Part shown: in pieces, positions 8,597-15,815 of the stretch | Layout: each line of letters opens with the position of its first letter | How positions within the stretch are numbered: position 1 is the first letter of the stretch | From: Lachnoclostridium sp. UBA7215 | GTDB taxonomy: Bacteria; Bacillota; Clostridia; Lachnospirales; Lachnospiraceae | Direction of reading: 5' to 3' | Assembly: GCA_002490465.1 (NCBI GenBank) | Contig: DKUB01000090.1 | Span: forward strand, 1 to 36,791 | DNA length: 36,791 bases | The notes under the pieces: generated by a model | The model's database searches: none | Told to the model about the DNA's origin: nothing | The model's input: only the letters and a program-made list of their open reading frames with translations | Translations under genes and position numbers: made by a program

Positions 8597-9577
8597 ATGA
8601 AGATTGTAATGTTGGAAAGAAGCAGTGTGGGGCCGGATGTTTCTGTGGACTGCATAAAAGAGCTGGGAGAGCTGACCATTTATCAGAATACGGTGACGAC
8701 GGATGAAATAAAAGAGCGTGTCAGGGAAGCTGACATCGTCATTGCCAACAAATCTCCGTTAAATGAGGAAACGCTTGGGGAGGCATCCAATGTCAAACTG
8801 ATTTGTGAGCTTGCGACAGGTTATGATAACTGTGATTTGTCTTACTGCAGGTCCAGGGGGATCACAGTTACCAATGTGGTTGATTACTCCACGGCTATGG
8901 TTGCGCAGCACACATTTACGCTGGCCCTTGTATTAAGCCAGAAATTATTTTATTATGACGATTATGTGAAATCAGGAAAATACAGTGCCCAGGACCGTTT
9001 TTCTAATTTTGAGGTTCCCTTTTACGAAATGGATGGTAAGGTATGGGGTATTGCCGGAATGGGAAATATAGGCAGGCGTGTGGCCAAAATCGCAGAGTCT
9101 TTTGGCTGTAAAATTATCTTTCACTCCATTACAGGAAAAAGCACCTGTACAGATTATGAACAGGTGGATAAAGATACTTTGCTGAGAGAGAGTGACTATT
9201 TATCTCTGCACTGTCCGCTCAGTGAGTTATCACGTGGATTTATCAATGCAGACGCATTAAAAAAAATGAAAAAAACTGCTATCTTAATCAATGTAGCCAG
9301 AGGGGCGGTAGTGGATAACGGTGCACTGTATGAGGCGCTGGAGGAGGGAGAAATCCAGGCGGCCGGTCTGGACGTATTGGAGAAGGAGCCTTTAGAGCCC
9401 TCAAATCCGCTCAGCATGCTGAAAGACAGCAGCCGGCTTATTATTACACCGCACCTTGCATGGGCCAGTGTGGAAGCCCGTACAAGGTGCGTGGAGGGTG
9501 TTTACCAGAATATACAGGCTTTTTTGCGCGGAGAGAAGAGAAATGTCGTAAATCCGGATTCGTGTCTTTTCAGATAG
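8597..9577 (+). CDS. D-isomer-specific 2-hydroxyacid dehydrogenase
   Basis: A 326-residue NAD(P)-dependent oxidoreductase that interconverts 2-oxoacids and D-2-hydroxyacids. The Rossmann motif is GIAGMGNIG (151-159). The catalytic triad fits R235 (NVARGAVVD), E264 (VLEKEPL) and H286 (PHLAWAS). At the second Rossmann strand the usual NAD-selecting acidic residue is not seen (IIFHSITGKS), so NADP use is possible. It starts 15 bp after the ligase with a weak ribosome site. Its stop lies inside the last codons of the convergent ABC gene (8-bp overlap). In this operon it could make a hydroxyacid that becomes the acceptor for acylation; a housekeeping role in 2-oxoacid reduction is the alternative. 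Confidence 0.88.
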   Translation: MKIVMLERSSVGPDVSVDCIKELGELTIYQNTVTTDEIKERVREADIVIANKSPLNEETLGEASNVKLICELATGYDNCDLSYCRSRGITVTNVVDYSTAMVAQHTFTLALVLSQKLFYYDDYVKSGKYSAQDRFSNFEVPFYEMDGKVWGIAGMGNIGRRVAKIAESFGCKIIFHSITGKSTCTDYEQVDKDTLLRESDYLSLHCPLSELSRGFINADALKKMKKTAILINVARGAVVDNGALYEALEEGEIQAAGLDVLEKEPLEPSNPLSMLKDSSRLIITPHLAWASVEARTRCVEGVYQNIQAFLRGEKRNVVNPDSCLFR

Positions 9578-11222
9578 TAATAAGCCGTTCACACAGATTT
9601 AATGAGGAGGTTCTATGGGCGACAACAATAATTGTTTTGTCCCGGCCTATACTGCTTACTGCCTGCTGCACAATGCTTTCTGAATTTTCATCGAGGGCGC
9701 TTGTGGCCTCATCAAAGATAAAAATATTGACATCCCGCAAAAACAGGCGGGCAAGGACAAGCCTTTGTTTCTGCCCCCCGGACAGTTTGATGCCCTTTTC
9801 TCCAATTATGGTTTCAAAGCCATCCGGCAGGCTTTGGATAAATGAATATATATTTGCTTTTTTGCATGCAATCTCCATTTTCTCTTTTGTCGCATCTTCT
9901 CTGCCATATAATAGATTTTCATATATGGTGGTATTAAAAAGCATATTCTCCTGCATGACAAACCCTATATTCCGGTGAAGGGCGGCAAGAGATAAATCCT
10001 GCAGCCGGTCATTTCCAAAGAATACGGTTCCCTTTGTTGGATTCAGCATACCGACAATTATTTTCAGAAGGGTTGTCTTGCCTTTGCCGCTCTCGCCTAC
10101 GATACCTACCCGCTCCCCCTGATGTATTTCCATCGAGAAATCTTTCAGTATTTCGGGGGAAGTATCCTCATAGGAAAAGGAGACGTGGTGCAGAGAAAGG
10201 CTGTCACAGCTGATTTCTGTTTTTTTGCCGGCATCTGCATCCGGGTTATCAAAGAATGCGGCAAGTGCCCTGTCATAATATGTGGTATTAATCTGCAGTT
10301 CAGTATCAGCGGTAACAACATCCTGGACGGATTTGACCAACTGGGTATAATACTGGGCAAAGACCAATAGTGTCCCGATTGTAATGTTTCCGCGGAAAAT
10401 TAACAGCCCCCCGAGGAAGTAGAGAAGGAACTGCATCAGAAATTCATCTTTTATTTTGGGAATAATCAATACTCTTGTCACCCAGAATTCTATCCATATA
10501 CTAAATATCTGAGAGTACCGTCTGGCATAGGTGACAAATGTTTTTTGACAGGTATCCTCAAGGTTCAGGGCGCGAATTTCGCGCCATCCATTCAGGGAGG
10601 AGTAAATATAAGCTCCCATTGCCTGATCGTTTTCCCAGGTCTCTTCATTGTTTTTCTTTGATTTTTTCCCGAGTATATGGTTCATCCAGAAAGTGATTGG
10701 AATGGCGGCAGCAAGAATCAGTGTCAGATGCCATTCCAGAATAAAGAGCAGTACAAAAAGAACAGCCATACGGCATATATCAATGACGTACTGGACCGAT
10801 TGTCTGTTTGTAAAATCACACATTTTTATTACCGCATCATCCACGATCATTTTTTCTTCGCCGACATTTATTTTATCGTATTCCGAAAAGGGACGGTGAA
10901 GGATATTATGTAATATTTTTTCTTTCATTTTTACTGTAACCTGGTTATTAACGCGATACTGGCAGCGATTGCGTAAAAATGCAATTCCGGTATTGCCAAG
11001 CTGTATCAAAATATATCCGAGTACAACGGGAAGCAAATAGTTGATTTTCCGGCCCAGTATTACTTTTTCGATAAAAAGACTGTAAAAGGCAGGCAGCAGC
11101 AGGGTAAGGAACAGACCTGCCGCGGCGGCGCCTAAGTTGACTGCCAATAGTTTTTTTACGCCAGCTGCCATCGGACTCAGTTTTTTTAGCACATAGATAC
11201 GATATTTTATTTTCTTAATCAT
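9570..11222 (-). CDS. ABC exporter half-transporter (membrane + ATPase), second of pair
   Basis: A 550-residue type-I exporter half: about six membrane helices in residues 1-310, then an ATPase domain. Walker A is GESGKGKTT, the signature is LSGGQKQR, Walker B is IFIFDEATSALD and the H-loop is in VVAHRTSS, so the ATP site looks competent. The protein stops soon after the H-loop (CERLITI) and lacks the tail of about 20-30 residues usual in exporters. Its gene end overlaps the convergent dehydrogenase by 8 bp. It follows the other half-transporter by 3 bp, with its ribosome site inside that gene, so the two probably form a heterodimer. The substrate is probably the product of the neighbouring biosynthetic operon, by context only. 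Confidence 0.9.
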   Translation of the reverse strand: MIKKIKYRIYVLKKLSPMAAGVKKLLAVNLGAAAAGLFLTLLLPAFYSLFIEKVILGRKINYLLPVVLGYILIQLGNTGIAFLRNRCQYRVNNQVTVKMKEKILHNILHRPFSEYDKINVGEEKMIVDDAVIKMCDFTNRQSVQYVIDICRMAVLFVLLFILEWHLTLILAAAIPITFWMNHILGKKSKKNNEETWENDQAMGAYIYSSLNGWREIRALNLEDTCQKTFVTYARRYSQIFSIWIEFWVTRVLIIPKIKDEFLMQFLLYFLGGLLIFRGNITIGTLLVFAQYYTQLVKSVQDVVTADTELQINTTYYDRALAAFFDNPDADAGKKTEISCDSLSLHHVSFSYEDTSPEILKDFSMEIHQGERVGIVGESGKGKTTLLKIIVGMLNPTKGTVFFGNDRLQDLSLAALHRNIGFVMQENMLFNTTIYENLLYGREDATKEKMEIACKKANIYSFIQSLPDGFETIIGEKGIKLSGGQKQRLVLARLFLRDVNIFIFDEATSALDENSESIVQQAVSSIGRDKTIIVVAHRTSSLNLCERLITI

Positions 11223-11225
11223 GGT

Positions 11226-12887
11226 TTAACCTCCCTGATGTAATGTGACAGCCCTGTCGCACAGCATTACGGAACTCTGTCTGTGAGAGATGACAATAGC
11301 TGTCCTGCCCTGCAGTACCTTAGCCCACGCCTCATGGATCTGTGCTTCTGTCTCGCGGTCAAGAGATGCGGTAGCTTCATCAAAGATGAGGATGGGGGGA
11401 TTTTTTAAATATATTCTGGCAATGGCAATCCTCTGTCTCTGTCCGCCGGATAACTGTCTGCCGTTTCTGCCGAGTATGGTTTCAAACTGATGGTCCATTT
11501 CCATAATGAAGTCATATATTCCGGCAGCCTGGCAGGCACGTATCAGTTCTTCCTCTGACGCATTTTCATTTCCAAGCATAATGTTATAGCGGACGGTTCC
11601 GTCAAAAATCAAAATTTCCTGCTGCACGACACCGATATTTTTCCGGATGGAAGACAGGGAACACTCGGAGATATTCTGCCCGTCAATTTCTATGCGGCCG
11701 GACTGCGGCTCATAAAAGGACAGGAGCATATAGCTGAGGGTTGTCTTGCCACAGCCGGATTCTCCGACAATGGCTATTTTTTCTCCTCCCTGAATATTCA
11801 GGTTTAAATTGCGGATGACCGGAGTGTCCTCCTGATAAGAGAAGGAGAGATTGCAAAACTTTATTTCGCCTTTTGAGACCGTTAAGGTATTTTTGTCCTC
11901 ACGGCTGTCTGCCAGCGGCTGCTCCATCAGGTCTTTTATTCGCTGAATTACGGCAATTCTTGACTGGGCATCCATATAGCGGCTGCTCACGTCCTTCAGG
12001 CTTTCTGTAAGAGATGTAAAAAAAGCAAGGATGACCATAACGGAGCCAATGGAAAGCCCGCCCTCAAATGCCAGGAAAGCAAGGATAGCATAAAGAGCCA
12101 TTTGTATAAAAGTGTTGGCGTTGGCAATGATATGCTCAGCTTTCAGTGCGGCAATGCCGGCTTTGACGTCAGTGCGGATGAGTGTGTCCTGGTGCTTGTG
12201 AAAAATGTAATTTACCCGCTTTTCGGCGCCGAGCAGGCGTATGTCCTTCAGAGCGTTTAATACTTCGTAAATCCAGCTGATATATTTTCCATATACTTCC
12301 TGGTTTACCCCTCGTTCTTTGCGTATTTTCTTTCCATATTTGTAGGATATAAAGACAGAAACCGGAACCATTACAGCAAGCACAAGCGTGATAAGGGGAC
12401 TGATTAAATACGAAATAACGAGACAGATACATATATTGAGGTAATTATTGATATTATGTACGACATTTCGCACGATAAAGTGGACGCATTCCATTACCTG
12501 CCACTGTATAAGCTGGGCCATATCCCCGTAATTGGCATTTGTCATTGCCTTGGAGTCCATTTTCATAACAACGGAGAACAGACGGCATCTTACCCGGTAG
12601 ATCAGCTCATTCCATACGTGGCCGTACATCTCATATAAAAGGAAATACTGGACACAGGAAAAAACGGACAAACCGAAAAAGGCGAGGGAGATCCGGATAA
12701 AGAGCGGCAGATTCCGGTAATAGACCATCTGGTTAATCATAACGCCAAACAGGATTGGTGAGAGGATTGATGCCAGGGTGTCAAAGAGCCATCCAAAATA
12801 GAAGAGTACAAGCTGCAGATGGAGACCGTCTAAAAACCGGTTTACAAATTTTAGTGCCCCAAAAAAGGTGAGAGAGTTTTTTTTCAT
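11226..12887 (-). CDS. ABC exporter half-transporter (membrane + ATPase), first of pair
   Basis: A 553-residue type-I exporter half with membrane helices in the first 310 residues. The ATPase domain has Walker A GESGCGKTT, signature LSGGQRQR, Walker B ILIFDEATASLD and H-loop VISHRQSS. No catalytic residue is visibly degenerate, unlike many heterodimeric exporters where one site is dead. No peptidase C39 domain is present, so it is not a leader-cleaving bacteriocin exporter. It ends right after DRAVTLHQGG, again with a short tail. AAGGAG precedes the ATG. It is the third gene of the minus-strand operon beginning at 14443. Confidence 0.9.
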   Translation of the reverse strand: MKKNSLTFFGALKFVNRFLDGLHLQLVLFYFGWLFDTLASILSPILFGVMINQMVYYRNLPLFIRISLAFFGLSVFSCVQYFLLYEMYGHVWNELIYRVRCRLFSVVMKMDSKAMTNANYGDMAQLIQWQVMECVHFIVRNVVHNINNYLNICICLVISYLISPLITLVLAVMVPVSVFISYKYGKKIRKERGVNQEVYGKYISWIYEVLNALKDIRLLGAEKRVNYIFHKHQDTLIRTDVKAGIAALKAEHIIANANTFIQMALYAILAFLAFEGGLSIGSVMVILAFFTSLTESLKDVSSRYMDAQSRIAVIQRIKDLMEQPLADSREDKNTLTVSKGEIKFCNLSFSYQEDTPVIRNLNLNIQGGEKIAIVGESGCGKTTLSYMLLSFYEPQSGRIEIDGQNISECSLSSIRKNIGVVQQEILIFDGTVRYNIMLGNENASEEELIRACQAAGIYDFIMEMDHQFETILGRNGRQLSGGQRQRIAIARIYLKNPPILIFDEATASLDRETEAQIHEAWAKVLQGRTAIVISHRQSSVMLCDRAVTLHQGG

Positions 12888-12913
12888 TGTTTTTCTCCTT
12901 TTTCTGTCTAAAA

Positions 12914-13300
12914 TCAGGTGTTGCCCCCCTCAGTGAAAATATGTCTCATAAGGGAAATCTCATCAACCTGTATATCTACATAAATTTTTCCTTTATCCGG
13001 AAAGCCGCAGGTGGAGTCCACGGTCAGAAAGCCGTTTTCCACTTTGTAGTTGTCTATCCGTTCCAGATGGTCGTCCCTGGACTGGTATAAAAATACGGCA
13101 GTGCCGGTTGTAAATTCTTTTTCATTGAGATAAATCCGCATGCCGCTGCCATCTTTTTCGGCCGTTGTTTCTATTGTTGTGTATACAGGAATACGGATTT
13201 TTTCGGCCGTCAATATAAATCCTCCTGCGCCGAGGAGCAGGAAAAGGACAAAGCCCCATGGGTGGAGAACAAAAAAGGAATTCAGCAGTTTTCTTACCAT
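12914..13300 (-). CDS. Small membrane-anchored extracytoplasmic protein, export-associated
   Basis: A 128-residue protein with one membrane helix (about residues 14-31) and a mostly beta, charged domain (33-128) that should face outward. The ribosome site GAGGAGG precedes the ATG, and the gene sits 15 bp after the XRE-methyltransferase gene and 26 bp before the first ABC gene. I do not recognise a named family. The end, KIYVDIQVDEISLMRHIF, is reminiscent of short periplasmic-adaptor-like proteins found beside peptide exporters, and position supports an accessory role in export. It has no coiled-coil hairpin, so it is not a full HlyD adaptor. Confidence 0.6.
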   Translation of the reverse strand: MVRKLLNSFFVLHPWGFVLFLLLGAGGFILTAEKIRIPVYTTIETTAEKDGSGMRIYLNEKEFTTGTAVFLYQSRDDHLERIDNYKVENGFLTVDSTCGFPDKGKIYVDIQVDEISLMRHIFTEGGNT

Positions 13301-13315
13301 CAGTGTTTCCTCCTC

Positions 13316-14443
13316 TCATTGATTGCTGCGGGGTATTTGACTGTCAGGCAGTTCACCCCAGACAAAATATATGCCGGAGGTACTTACGGCAAAAGGACTG
13401 CCGGAATCAAAATATTGTTTCGTTTTTTCATAATAGTTGACGTATTGTTCTGCCTGTGTATAGCTTGCCCCGCGCGAAGTATAAAAAGAATGTCCTCCCC
13501 GGGAGGAGTCTTTATTTTCATGGACGTACCGGAAAGCTTCGTTTATTTGTCTGTTGTCGGTATTCTCTAAATCGTAGATGAATACTTTATCACTGATGCG
13601 GGCCTGGATTGCTGTCAGACCAATGGACTTTAACAGGGAGGGAAGTTTCGTTCCCATACGGTAATCCCTTTCCCTGTGGGTTACCTCATTTTTCCAGATG
13701 GGAGTGTAATCCGGGCGTTCCAATCCCCTTTCTTCTTCCATGCAGGAATAATATCCGGCCTGTTCTACCTCCATATTGACGTCAATCAGTATCAGTTTTC
13801 CTTTTTCTGCAAGAGATTCTTTCATTTTTTGAATTATTTCCCGGGGTTTTTGAAGATAGGATATGAGAATGAGCCCTATCACAACGTCATATTTTTTTTC
13901 GGGTTTATAATGGTATAAGTCTTCCTGTATAAAGTATGTTTCTGCATGAAATTCCTGAAAGGTCTGGTGGGCTTCTTCTATGGCTTTGCGGTCAATGTCA
14001 ATGCCGGTATAGGTGCTGCCTTCGGGTAACAGCGGCAGCAGCTTCAGTCCGAGAAAACCATATCCGCACCCGAAATCCAAAATATTGACAGGGGTATGGA
14101 GTTTCCACACCTCTTTGACCAGAAAGGAAAAGTAATCATCATTCCAATATAACTGCTTCCACCTCCTTGTCCGCTCCATATGCTGGTTCCAGTACCCGCA
14201 TTCATCAAACCTGCGCCAGTTGTTTTCAAATTCTTTCAGCGGTTTAATGCCGAGCAGTACATCGGTACTGACGTTGAAAAATTCCGCCAGTTTCGGCAGA
14301 TAGGAGATATCGGGCGCCGTAATGCCGTTTTCCCATTTGCTCACCGTCTGAAAGGATACCTGCAGCTGCTCTGCCAGTTCTTTTTGAGTGATGCCCTTTT
14401 GTTTGCGAAGTGTTTTTATCAGCAGTTGTACCTGTTTTTCCAT
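13316..14443 (-). CDS. XRE-type regulator fused to a SAM-dependent methyltransferase
   Basis: A 375-residue two-domain protein from ATG 14443, which has GGGAGG upstream; the frame runs 18 codons further but without a ribosome site. Residues 1-68 are a Cro/C1-type helix-turn-helix (QKELAEQLQVSFQTVSKWE). Residues 100-290 are a class I methyltransferase: motif I is LDFGCGYGFLG, followed by YTGIDID and the later KGKLILIDVN. The arrangement suggests either a regulator that senses S-adenosylmethionine or a small molecule through a methyltransferase fold, or a modifying enzyme that controls its own expression. It leads the operon with the anchored protein and the ABC pair. Two palindromes upstream could be its operators. 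The methyl acceptor is unknown. Confidence 0.85.
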   Translation of the reverse strand: MEKQVQLLIKTLRKQKGITQKELAEQLQVSFQTVSKWENGITAPDISYLPKLAEFFNVSTDVLLGIKPLKEFENNWRRFDECGYWNQHMERTRRWKQLYWNDDYFSFLVKEVWKLHTPVNILDFGCGYGFLGLKLLPLLPEGSTYTGIDIDRKAIEEAHQTFQEFHAETYFIQEDLYHYKPEKKYDVVIGLILISYLQKPREIIQKMKESLAEKGKLILIDVNMEVEQAGYYSCMEEERGLERPDYTPIWKNEVTHRERDYRMGTKLPSLLKSIGLTAIQARISDKVFIYDLENTDNRQINEAFRYVHENKDSSRGGHSFYTSRGASYTQAEQYVNYYEKTKQYFDSGSPFAVSTSGIYFVWGELPDSQIPRSNQ

Positions 14444-14524
14444 GTCAATTCCTCCCTTTATTATGGTAGCAAAATCCTCCTGATTATCCAATAACATATA
14501 TAGAGAAAGAAATTCGCCATACAG

Positions 14525-14555
14525 GTGAATTACTTCACCGGGTGAATGTATTCAC
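14525..14555. promoter_or_regulatory. Tandem palindromic operator-like sites
   Basis: Two 14-bp dyads, GTGAATTACTTCAC (14525-14538) and GTGAATGTATTCAC (14542-14555), share GTGAAT...TTCAC arms, and their centres are 17 bp apart. They lie about 80-110 bp upstream of the XRE-methyltransferase start, downstream of the serine hydrolase stop. The XRE protein itself is the obvious candidate binder (autoregulation). No strong -35/-10 pair was found beside them; AT-rich TATATA stretches near 14496-14502 could hold the -10. Confidence 0.55.
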
Positions 14556-14569
14556 TTTGGGAAACAGGG

Positions 14570-15694
14570 TTACCAGTTTTCCCATATAATACTGGCAGTA
14601 TCCCTCGTTGGCTCTGCATACCATAACTGTTCCGTAAAAAAGGGAGCATCCCAGGCAGCGGCTAGACCCTCCCTGCGGTTTACCATCAGCATGCATGGGC
14701 CTGCTCCTTCGTGGTACATTGTCCCCTCCCCTGCATGGAAAAAGCAGTCATAGCCGGATTTCAGCACGGCACATCCGGCTCCGTAAGATATGGCAGCTCC
14801 GCCGTGGTCCCAGCAAAAATCCCGCACGCCCGGTTCCAGCTGATTCTTTTCAAAATAGTGCAGTGTATGCTCCTGCAATATTTGCCTGCCTCCATAGCTG
14901 CCCCCCTCGGACAGCATAATGCCAAATTGGAGAATATCCTGTGTTGTGGACATTAATCCGCCAGCTGTTTCGGGGATTTCCTGCCAGTCGGCACAGTAGT
15001 CAATCCAGGCTTTTTCCCCATAAAGTTGTGCATTTTTGTACTGTTTTCTATGCAAATCGGTTCTTATCTGGTAGCGCTGCGCCCATTCAGGAGTGACTTC
15101 CCGCTTCCAGTGCGTCTCCATCATGTTACAGGGAAGCAGAATTTCCCGGCGGATAAAATTCTCTGCCCGTTCTCCGGTAATTCTTGCAATGATTTCTCCC
15201 AGAATACAAAACCCTGCCATAGAGTATTCCCATCTGCTTCCCGGTTCAAAAAACAACCCCATTTTTAAGACAGCCGGTATCCAGCTCTCTGCGACATTTT
15301 CCGTGTTTACAAAAGCTTTCCAGTTCAGATTTCTCATAGGAAAAGCATCTTCCAGGGGAACTAATCCCGATGTGTGGGTCAGCAGATGTAAAATAGTTAT
15401 CCCCGCAAAGGGAGGCTGGTTGAATTCTTTAATATAGCGTCCGGCCCTGTCAGAGAGCGAGAGCTTATTTTGTTCCAACAAAATAAGAACAGCGGCTGCT
15501 GTAATCCATTTTGTTATGGATTGAGTTTCAAAAAGAGTGTCAGTGCGGACCTCGCTGGTTTTTCTGCCGTCTAAGTCCATATCTCCCATGGCCTTGCAGG
15601 AAATAATTTTACCGTGTTTTGCAATACAATAGCTGGCAGAACGAATTTTTTTCTGTTTTATTAAGTTTTTAAAATGTGTGTCCAGACGCTGCAT
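14570..15694 (-). CDS. Beta-lactamase-fold serine hydrolase (class C type)
   Basis: A 374-residue member of the beta-lactamase/penicillin-binding-protein C family, which includes esterases and D-aminopeptidases. The SxxK motif is S59-I-T-K62. The second motif, normally YxN, reads Y157-S-M159, and the third is H320-A-G322. The Asn to Met change makes ordinary beta-lactamase activity unlikely, but esterases of this fold tolerate it. There is no signal peptide or lipobox, so it is probably cytoplasmic, and antibiotic resistance should not be inferred. AAGGAGGG precedes the ATG. It is on the same strand as the XRE operon but separated from it by the palindrome region, and is probably a separate unit. 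Confidence 0.85.
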   Translation of the reverse strand: MQRLDTHFKNLIKQKKIRSASYCIAKHGKIISCKAMGDMDLDGRKTSEVRTDTLFETQSITKWITAAAVLILLEQNKLSLSDRAGRYIKEFNQPPFAGITILHLLTHTSGLVPLEDAFPMRNLNWKAFVNTENVAESWIPAVLKMGLFFEPGSRWEYSMAGFCILGEIIARITGERAENFIRREILLPCNMMETHWKREVTPEWAQRYQIRTDLHRKQYKNAQLYGEKAWIDYCADWQEIPETAGGLMSTTQDILQFGIMLSEGGSYGGRQILQEHTLHYFEKNQLEPGVRDFCWDHGGAAISYGAGCAVLKSGYDCFFHAGEGTMYHEGAGPCMLMVNRREGLAAAWDAPFFTEQLWYAEPTRDTASIIWENW

Positions 15695-15751
15695 AATGCC
15701 CTCCTTTTTCTTATTGTTTTATTGTAACATATTTTTAGCTTGGGAAAGATA

Positions 15752-15780
15752 TTGTGCATAGATTTTTTATGTGATATTAT
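15752..15780 (+). promoter_or_regulatory. Promoter of the six-helix chemoreceptor gene
   Basis: TTGTGC and TATTAT are separated by 17 nt, 35 bp before the start at 15816. This is a vegetative-type promoter; the sigma-28 elements expected for flagellar regulon genes are not seen here. Confidence 0.55.
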
Positions 15781-15815
15781 AGAAGAAAGTAAACATACAG
15801 GGAGATGATTGGATT

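Noticed and set aside
14570..15694. Antibiotic-resistance beta-lactamase
   Set aside because: No signal peptide and the YxN asparagine is replaced; the fold is shared with many esterases.
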